A DNA stretch of 64,000 bases from Batillaria attramentaria (Eukaryota; Mollusca; Gastropoda; Batillariidae): contig JACVVK020000294.1 in the NCBI GenBank assembly GCA_018292915.2, positions 348,501 to 412,500 on the forward strand. Reading direction: 5' to 3'. Each line of letters opens with the position of its first letter. The stretch's first letter is position 1. The notes beneath the pieces are model-generated. The model did not search any database and was not told the origin of the DNA. It saw only the letters and a list, made by a program, of their open reading frames with translations. Below, piece by piece: positions 1 to 9,900 of this stretch. The translations under genes were made by a program, and so were the position numbers.

Positions 1-110
1 ACCAGCTTAGAATCAGAATCAGAATTGTTTATTGATAGGCCTAAGCCCATTCAAAGTTGAGAGTGACATCCAGACATTCTTATACACATTCATACATGTA
101 CTAAAATATA
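1..110 (-). mobile_element. Probable LINE/SINE 3' tail at the window edge
   Basis: A short AGAATC-type tandem repeat (about 8-26) is followed by TTGTTTATTGATAGG. This matches the layout of other element tails in this window: a microsatellite followed by the complement of an AATAAA-like 3' end, so the element would read on the - strand. The remaining 110-970 shows no recognisable feature and is read as ROCK intron. The right boundary is a guess. Confidence 0.3.
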
Positions 111-970
111 ACCAAAATGCAAAATAAAGTATATCAACTCAGCTGAGCAACTGTTGTCTTTATCTTAAAGCTAGAAAAATATATAACGCCAGGTTCTTAA
201 CTGTATAATAGTTACTTGAGGCCATTAATAAAGTAAGTGGACAGCTGCTTGGATGGTTCCAGTATTTTCTAGGGATACCGGTAAACCGGGTACGTATGTC
301 AGAGAGACTGGGAAAGTATAAAAGAAAATGTAGCTCGTCCTCAATACCAATCTGGCTCAGTGGACATAATTTACTCAGGGTTCAGCTTCAGCATAACGCA
401 GATTATGAGCTTTTAGTTCCTAGAGTTCCTACCATTTCGCAGACATCTAATTTTCAGTAAGGGAGTAATATCGTGGAAAGTCTGTGCATCTAAAACACCC
501 TACCTTTCCAATCCTTTTACCACATTCAGACCCATGAGGAACAGTATGGTAGTGCCACAGCCCCGTATTGATTAATATAAATACTCATCTGGTACATGTA
601 TACAGATTCGTATTGGCCAGGGGAATAGCTTAGTTTCTGAAATATCAGCTACAATCCTCTTTGTGTGTGGGTGAGTGCGTCATCCGCTCTTTTGTTTTAT
701 TTGTGTGTGTGTGTGTGTTGTCGTTACGCATGTAACTTTTATTTAAAAATATTATCCTTTGTAGTTGTATATTATCCAACGGCAAGTTGTAATACTGGTT
801 TGCGGACCAAAAACTTGTCTCGTTGGAAAATAAAGGTTCATTTCATTTCATTTCTTTTAAATATGCTGCTCCTTGTGCGGATGGTTTTCTGCAAATTTCT
901 GTTACTGACATCCATTGTCCGTTTCCCAGTCTCCAGCTCGTCATTCACGTTGAGTTTCGTTTGTCTGCAG

Positions 971-3900
971 AGTCTCGCCAGTGTAGAGTTGGATCGGGAC
1001 AACTTCAAGCGGCGATGGGAAGCCGAGTGTCAGGCCCACAAGGAAACGGTCGATCGGTACAACACTGACAAGAAAAATATCCTTACAACCTCCGAGACCT
1101 CCCAGATTGCATCAAAAGGTGGGGCATGCATAGGCAGTAGACAACCCTAATCAAAATGTGTTTGCTATTTGTAGGCTTGTGTAAGGTGAATTAGAGATTG
1201 CTTTGAATTATGGTGGATTTCAAAACCAAAGATGGAGAGTTTGAAAAACTCAGAACTAGATTTTGGACATTTTAGGGGAGGGATCGTTGCTTGCAAGGGG
1301 GCTTCATCTTTGATCTACAGATTCCAGTCACCAGTTTTGCTCTATAAGAGATCTAGGGGTAATGTCCAAGTCTGAAATGTGGTTTGTGTTACCGGTATTG
1401 TCTTTACATAAATTGTCCTTGTGTATCACAACACGTGATAAATTGACCAGCTTTGCTCTTTACAAAGATACACATGAGTTTCACATATTGTTCACGTTAC
1501 GGAATGTGAATCTCATATAGGCTTTGTTGCTGGTTCCCCTTCAAAATGGGCCACCATCATTGAGACAGGCAGGCGCAGAAGTCAGTACTGAGCTGAACAG
1601 CAGTGTACTGTTTCTACTAGTAGTCACAGGTTTACCTGTGCTCACTCGCCATCTAGTTCATCATGCCATCATACTCGTTCGCTCCATGATCCATCTAACG
1701 CGTGGTGTCACTGGTCCCGTGTGTACAGAGATGCAGGCCAAGGTGGAGACGGAGAAGAGCATGCGACACAAGGTGGAAGCGCGGCTGCTGGAGACTGAGA
1801 AGAAGAACAGCGAGATGGCCGTCGACCTCATGCAGCTGCAGCAGCAGGTCGGGTCACTCCAGGCTCAGCTGCAGACAGAGCAAGAAAAGGTCAGTAGGAC
1901 ATCTCAGGGCAGACAGTTTACTGTATTTAGACAAAAAATCATTGAAACGTACTTCTTGTTTTAAATTTCTTTTATTATTATCATTTTGGGTCACTTCCGC
2001 TACTAGTGTGGCTCAGTTGGTATAGTTCACCCGTCACATGGTGCGAAGGGTCAGCTCAGCAATTTAAGTTTCCAAAGTTAGAATTGCATTTAATTTTAAA
2101 TTTTGTGGGCTGAACATTGCCAAAGCAGAGGGGAAGGAAGCCGGAGTACCGGGAGAGAAGCCCCAACGATCAGCCCGCATGAACGGTGTCACGTACGAGA
2201 ATGAACAATTCTTCTCTGTTGTACAATATCTAAGCTACTGCTGGGTGCCGTTCAGAAGGATGCAAACGGTTTACAACCCAGAATGGCAGAGCAATGAAAA
2301 CTGTTAGTGTAATCCTGGTTTGCGTGTCTGTCTCCACAGAGTCGAGGTCTGGCCCTGCAAGTGGAGCAGGAGGTACAGAGGCGGAACCTGATGCAGGGAG
2401 ACATCAAGAGCACCAGCATGGACCTCAACAAGGCCAAGAGCAAGGAGAAGCAGCTTGCTAAGGTACCTGTCCAAAACTTCCGCCTTTCTGAGCGTGCATA
2501 TTTTGGCAGAGGCTTGCCTTTATTAATCACGTTCATTGTCACCCTGCCTTGATCATCTAATAGCAGGAAATACTAAACTCTGACAAAGTGTTGACATGGG
2601 AGAAAGTAGATGATCCCAGTGATGTAACAAACCTGCTGGAGATTTAGCTAGATGTGTTTTGTCCTGCCTTGTCCTGTGGAACTGCCTTCCGTCAGTGCAG
2701 TCATGTGGAACGATGCCTTCATCACTTCACTACCTGACAACAGTATTAGTATTCTCCCACTAAAGAGGAAACAAGGGATGGTAGCTGCCCCCGTTCCCTG
2801 TAGTTCTGGGCAATAACAGCAGGAACTGTTCTTATTGTACATGTAGCTCCATAGAGGTTGTAACTAGTTGGCTGATTGGCTTTAATTTGGTTTTCGCTCT
2901 CTCTTACAGGAAATGTCTGACCTCAAGCAGGAAAAGAAACATGTTGAGGAGGAAATCAAGAAATTAAAAGAGTGAGTTTTCTCTCGTTTTCGGCTGTATT
3001 TTGTATCAGTTCACAGCAGAAGCTGTACAACTGAGGCATGTGGTGGATTCTAAGTTTCAGTGTGATCTTGTCTGTTAGAACATGCACGGCACCAAGTTAA
3101 AAGGCTGTGCAAATTTTATTATTTTGCGAACATTTGCGCTTGCCTGATTCTTTTACTTATTGTTTCATTTCAGCGAGCTGTCGGTGAATGAGCTACAGTT
3201 GAGAGAGATCCAAGAACAGCTGGAGGCTGAAACATATTTCTCAGTAAGTGAAAAACCTGACAGTCTATATAGAAAAAGGTTTCCTCACTGTCAGACCTTT
3301 ACTTTTGAGTTTTATGCGAAGCTGTCTGAGACAAACTACTACTGCCTTAATCTAAACCTTTACTGGCAGTGTAACTTTCTGATGTCCAAGACAGTGATTG
3401 AAGAGTTAAGAAGAATAGTGTGCAAAAACTCCTGTTGTGTGTTTTTGTCAGCGAAGGATGAAATAAGAATGATGCATCTAGGACGCGCGATTGCGGGATT
3501 TGCACATTTTTTTCGAAAATCGCGCAAAAATTGATATGTGGTGCGCGAACCCGCGCGCAAAAAATAAAATGATCGCGCGTTACGGCGTTAGTAGAGCGCG
3601 ACGGAATTTTTCGATACAACAGTACCCCGCGCAGGGCCCCTTTCCAGCTGCCGATATTTTCTGTCTCCTACGCGAAAGAGTGTCCAATAAACGTTTTTGA
3701 CCAATGAAATTTTTTCTTTCACGAAAGTCAAGCTAAACCGACCAACCACATTAGGTTTTCCGTGGAGCGGAAGTAGAATTGTCGTCTGCTTTTCGTTCAA
3801 GATGTCGAAGGCTGCTAAACGTAGAGCAAAGAAGTAAGCCTACAAACAAGTGCACTGTTTCATTTTGCTTTCAAAAAGCAGAAAGTAGATCAGCCCGGCT

Positions 3901-6900
3901 CTACTAAGCCCACCACGAGTACCGAGTTCGACGCAGAAAAAGATGACAAATCGGAAAAACAAAAAGTCGATCCACCGGCCGCGACTTCTACCAGTACCGA
4001 GCATGACGATACCGCATCTGATGATGCTGACAGCGATTCGGTTCTCGAACCGGAGTTAGAAACTAGCGGTACCCAAAAAACATCAAGGTGTCAGCCGGAG
4101 TGGGCCAAAAAATGGCCGTGGTTGAAGAAGGAAGAAGATGGAATGCGGTGCACTTTGTGCATGAATCACAAGAAAAAGAATTCAGTTGTGTAACTGTAGG
4201 ACTGGGAGGCAAAAATGCAATAATTTTCAAGCCCCCCTATCACTATTTTGGACTGTAGACTATTTTGAAACATTCCATTGTGTATGTGATCCTCTATCAC
4301 CGAGGACAGGCAAGAATTTAAAGCAAAAAAAAAAAAAAAAAAAGGATTTTCAAGACCTAACCATTACTTCTTTTAAAACTTAAAAGGTGAGTTTTTTTGT
4401 GGTTTTGTTTGTTGTTTTTTGTGTGTGCAGATAGGACTAGCTTTGCATTACAAAATACAAAAGTAATAACTGTTAATAATATGTGCATAAGTTAATGAAA
4501 AGTTGGCTGCATTGCGGTACCATTGTGTGATAACAAAACACAGGTTTTTCCCAGGTCCCCCCTTTTTTTGAAGGCAGGGGGGGATTGCCCCCACTTTTTT
4601 GAAATCCTAGATGCATCTCTGTTTACTGAAAATGCACAGTATATGTCAGTTACTCTCATCATCCATAAAATAGTTGGTGTCATTGTTTATAACATATCTA
4701 GCACATGCCTGATGTGGAACGCGTGTGTTTCAGTCACTGTACCGTACCCAAGTGAAGGAGTTGAAGGAGGAGGTGGACGAGAAGAACAAGCAGATCCAGG
4801 ACCTCACCTCTGATGTTCAAAACATCCTGCAAGAGAAGTAAGCATCACTTCAACACCACTACCCCCTACCCCCCCCCCCCCCCACCACCACCCCTTCACA
4901 GTCATTGAGATAGATTGGTCATGATGTAAAATGCAAGCCTTGCAGGTCTGTCACACGTCAGCGTTTTTCCTAGAGTTTTAGCATAACTCCATTTTGATGG
5001 TATCTCAGGATGACCCACTTCCTTTCCCAACTTCTCCTGACCTATTCTCAAAGTCAAGTTACAGGAAAATTCAACATCAAAATACTGTCCTTTGGTCATC
5101 CTGCCCGAACTGTGAAGTCAATTCTCTCAGACACCAGTCAAACCTGAAAAAAGACAAATCATGTTTAACCAGCTCTTGCATACCACTTTCATGTGGTGCA
5201 TGCAGGTTTTCATGCTATATCTGATACCGGTGAGGGTGAGGTACTGAGCACAGCACCTCACGACATGAGAGACTTACAATAACTGTGTGGCATCCTGCTT
5301 TTCCAGGGAATCTGTCGCAGCACAGCTTCAGCTGGGCCTGGCCAAGGCAGACTCGGAGCAGCTGGCACGTCAGATCGCCGAGGAGCAGCTGGCCGACGTG
5401 GAGAAGGAGAAGACGATGTTGGAACTGGAAGTGAAGGAACTGATGTCACGCCACAAGAACGAGCTGAACAGGAAGGACACGCAGATCTCTGTGGTGAGTT
5501 GTCTCTGCGTGGGTCGGCAGGGTTCATACGCAGGCTTGAAAGCTCGTAATTTGTTCAGGGCGGCCTTCAAGGGCATTTACAACTCCTTCAAAATTTGACA
5601 GGTTGTGTCAAGTTCTTGTGATGCTCTGTGAAAACACATTGAAACTGAGAAATTTGGGGGGGGGGGGGATTCTGACTGAAAGTCTTTGACCAGAGCCACA
5701 CATTTGGTTGTAGCTTGGTCCTGTCCATATCGACTTGATAGTACTGTTTAGTTTGTAAGAAGGATTAGGAAAAAGGAACACATGTTGCGCTCCCACTACA
5801 AGATCAGTAATGTCATAATTTTAAGCTCAGAATACATGTTAACCGGTTCCTCCCCTGCTGAGTGTTGGTGGGGTTTCCGCAGAGGCTTTCCCAATCTCCT
5901 TAAGGTTTGCACGCTCACGCTGCATCAGTTTAAAGTGGATCAGGAAGGAAGCACATCACCAGTCACCGTGACCCAGATGTAACTGATAGTGACTTCACAC
6001 TTCATGTTCCTTTGCTCCTCTTGTTTTCACAATGTGGATGAGTAAATGTTTGCTTGGTGTGATGTCATTATCTGTGGAACACATTTTGCCATGGAAGTGG
6101 TTTACCAGTAAGATAGTAGATCCTGTGTCTGAAGTGTTTACTGTCTCACTCAACAGGAGTGTGTGTATGTGTGTGTGTTTCAGCTGGAGGATTGGAAGCG
6201 CGAGCACAGCAGCAGTGTAGAAAAACTACAGCAAGAGAAGGACGATCTCAACAACAGAATCAAGAAACTTACAGAAGGTAAGGAACCTTCAGTAGCCTGG
6301 CTGTTCACCCCTTCACTGCCAGCCATTCTGGAATGCAGCACTGCTCAGCACCAGGTGTTTTCTGGCTGACTTCAGCCTCTGTACACCTCTTGTATTTCAT
6401 CTCTTGTAACTTCTGAATAAAAACACCAATTTACTTCATTTTTTTTTTAAATGGTAGCAAATTGGATGTAGTTTTAGAGGTGTATATTTGTTATACTGCA
6501 ACTGCTTCCGTGAATTTTGAAAGAAAAAAAAAAAAGGCCAGTGTCTCTCAAAGGGCATACCACTCTACAGACCATGCTCACCAAAGTGCGATCGACACTT
6601 ATCTCCGTGTTCATCGAAATGTGAGATTGGCACCGTATGGGTCAAGAAAGCAGTCTAGAACACACACTTGTTATGGAAGATCCAGTAAGTGTTGGTCCCT
6701 CTAGGCGTGCAGTGTTTGAAGACCAGTGATAGTTTTCTTTCCAATATTTCTTACTTGTGAACTTCGTAGCTTGTTTGTCAGACAGATGTCTAAGCTTGCA
6801 GTATATGGAGTTCTTCTATGGTTGTGTGTGCAATATTTCTGACATGCTGGCACCTGTCTCAGTATCTGTGTTTCTGTGTTGGCAGATCTCCAGAGTTCCA

Positions 6901-9900
6901 AGAACACGGAATTCGAGAAGCTCAAGAAACAGCTGGAGGATGAGAAACTGAAGAAAATACAGGTGACGACCGCTTGCTTCTCTCTCTTGATCATGCTGTC
7001 GTTGCAATGTCTCTGTTCACACTACACCTTGCACCTAGAACGCAACAGTGTTAGTGTCTTGGTCAGGTGCTCTCCATTGCAAAGGCTGGAAAGCTATGTA
7101 ATCTGTATCTATTGATTGACATAAAAGAACGTCACTTGGAAAGTTTTCTTAACTCTTTGTTTTTGCTTGTTAGTGTTTTTCCTCTCCTTTTGTTGTTCCC
7201 TTAGCCCATTTTGTTTTGTTTTGCTGAGTAACATTGAGCCTCATATGTGTGCTTACTGTCACTGATGTTTTATGGGTTTTTATTTGCAGGCGGTGAACAA
7301 GCTGGCCGAGATCATGAACAGGAAAGACTTTGTCGGCAAAGGGCGTGGCGGGAAGGACAAGTCAGCCGAGGCCGAGCTGAAGAGAAAGGAGAAGGAGCTG
7401 AGGAGACTACAGCAAGAACTTACAATGGTGAGTCTGCTGTTTCAGGATTGTCGGAAATAGGGGAGAAAAATTTCAGTTCAGCTCATTTCACTTCACTTCA
7501 CTTCAAGTTCAAGATGGCATCTCTGCACTCAGAAAGTGAGCACATGCTCCATTCCGTCCCCTAGAGTCTCCCATCAGTATTGAGAAGAAAAGACATTGAT
7601 GTTGGAAAAGGCGTAAAGAAACTGAAGGCTGGAAATGCCTGTGATTTGTAGTAGCAGTTTTTATAGTGCATATATACATATGTACGCATGAACTGTGCTT
7701 TTCTGTTAGTTCTGTGTTATTGTCTGTAGTGATCATTGCACACCAGCACCGGTTTAGCCAGAAGAGTTTTCTTTGCCCCTGTGATCCATCTGAAACATAA
7801 CTACTCTTGTTCAAAATAAGTTGGTTTTTTTTTTTTAATTCTCTGAATGCATTTGTTCGTGTGCAGGAGAAAGAAAAGTACAACAAGATGGTGGAGAAGA
7901 TGCGACAGGACGTGGCCGAGGCCCAGCAGAACCTGTACGAGGAGAGCCTGACGCGCCAGCGCCTGCAGATGGAGATGGACGCCAAGGACTCCGAGATCGA
8001 GCAGCTGCGGCAGAAACTCACCTTCGCCAACGTCGACAACGCCTCCGTCAACAGCGGCAGTTTGGAAGAGTCCATCACAGAGGAAAACTCAGGTCAGTGG
8101 TTGGTGCTACATGTACTATGGGAAGCTAAGTATGTGAGTGTGACTGCGGCTGTTACTTTCTTAATCTTGCACTGATGTATAATTCACTATGGGAAACTAA
8201 GTATGTGAGTGTGACTGCGGCTGTTACTTTCTTAATCTTGCACTGATGTATAATTCACTATGGGAAACTAAGTATGTGAGTGTGACTGCGGCTGTTACTT
8301 TCTTAATCTTGCACTGATGTATAATTCACTATGGGAAACTAAGTATGTGAGTGTGACTGCGGCTGTTACTTTCTTAATCTTGCACTGATGTTTATTTCAC
8401 TTATAGTTTAGAAGAAGATAATGTGCTGCGTAGTGTGAAGTCAGTATGCTCCACATTTGACAGAGGGTTCTGGTAGTGCTAATAACACACAAAGTAAATA
8501 CGGGCATTAATAAATGTCAGATGAAAGGTGAGTGGGAAATCCTGAGTTGTCTAGTGGCAGCGTTTGGTATTGATGCGAGTGTGGACTTTTACAAGTTCAC
8601 CTGATAATGATACAGTCCAGGGCTTGAAAGCTTGTTGGTGGATTTCCACTGTTGGCTACACACAGGCTGGGGAATTGTCAGTCATTTGGCAAATTTTAGT
8701 CAAATCACCTATCCTTGCAGCCAAAAAAAAATCCAAGTTTCAGCCGAAGTAAAGGAAGGGAGAAAAGGTTGCACACACAGTGATATATCATGATACATGT
8801 AAAATAGTACAGTCGAACCTGCCAAGGCGGTCACCTGTATAAGCTATGCCACTGTCTAACCTGGTCACCCCAGATGATCCCCTGACATGCTAGCTGTTGA
8901 CCTGCCACCCTGGATAAACCCGGTCACCTGTCTAAGGCGGTCAGTTTGACCCGGTCCCTTGGGTGACCGCCTTACACAGGTTTGACTGTATATTGGACTT
9001 CAGTTTTGGAGGCTTGCGTATCAGTACCAAGGCAGTATGAAATTAACCTTTGGCTGCCAGTAGAGGCTACCAAATGCCTTGCCTTTCAAAATGCTAGAAT
9101 TTGTTTTTCTTAAGTATGGTGTTGCCTTCGTGGTCCCACAGTGGTGCGCTACTGCTGCACCCCGGCCGAGGTTTCAGTCTTTTTTTTCCTTCAGCAATTC
9201 CCCAGCCTGTACACAGTTTCCTCCCTCCAAAATGTGTGCTTCTGCCTCTGAAGCACTAAAAATCATCCCAAAATACATCAGATTGCACAGATTACATAGT
9301 GACGTCGCAGCTGTACCTGTATGATCTGAAAAAAAATTTCGTTAACAACATACTGTGGGAGAATAAGTTTTTGCATCCTGACTTCAGTGTTATGGGTTTT
9401 TTTCCTTTACACAGATGCTTTGATGGAGGGTTGGCTGGCCACACCAAACCGACAGAACATCAAGAAGTATGGATGGCGAAAACAGTATGTTGTCGTTAGC
9501 AGCAGGAAGGTGCTTTTCTACAACTCTGAGAACGACAAGCAAAACGCTGACCCCATTATGGTGCTGGATATAGAGTAAGTGCTGTCTCACAGAAAAAATT
9601 TTTACTGTCTGATAAAATCAGAAATTTGCCTTTTGGTTTGTCCTAATACATGAAAACAATGGATAATTTTGCTGCAAAAAAATGATAAATCTGGGTTTGT
9701 GTTCTTTTTGTTTTCTATCTCCTTGTCACTGTTGTCTTTGCCAAATTCAAATTGAGCATGAGAGTTGAGGTCTTATAATCACACTTGTGTCCTGACCGTG
9801 TGTTTCAGCAAACTGTTCCACGTGCGCCCAGTAACACAGGGGGATGTGTACAGGGCAGACTCAAAGGACATCCCCAGGATATTCCAGGTAAGGAGTGATT

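Larger units (their letters stand above)
971..7427 (+). other. ROCK: ROCK coiled-coil region (exons 1-10 of the visible part)
   Basis: Residues 1-388 of the visible protein are charged, heptad-like and rich in Glu, Lys, Gln and Leu, with almost no Pro or Gly until residue 350. This is the parallel dimeric rod of ROCK that spaces the kinase domain from the membrane-binding C-terminus. Exon borders fall at phases 0, 1 and 2 with no obvious modular pattern. The rod segment VKELKEEVDEKNK (4734-4837 exon) aligns with the equivalent vertebrate segment. Confidence 0.93.

Noticed and set aside
2252..2542. 96-codon ORF on the - strand
   Set aside because: Shadow of the ROCK exon 2340-2462 on the opposite strand.
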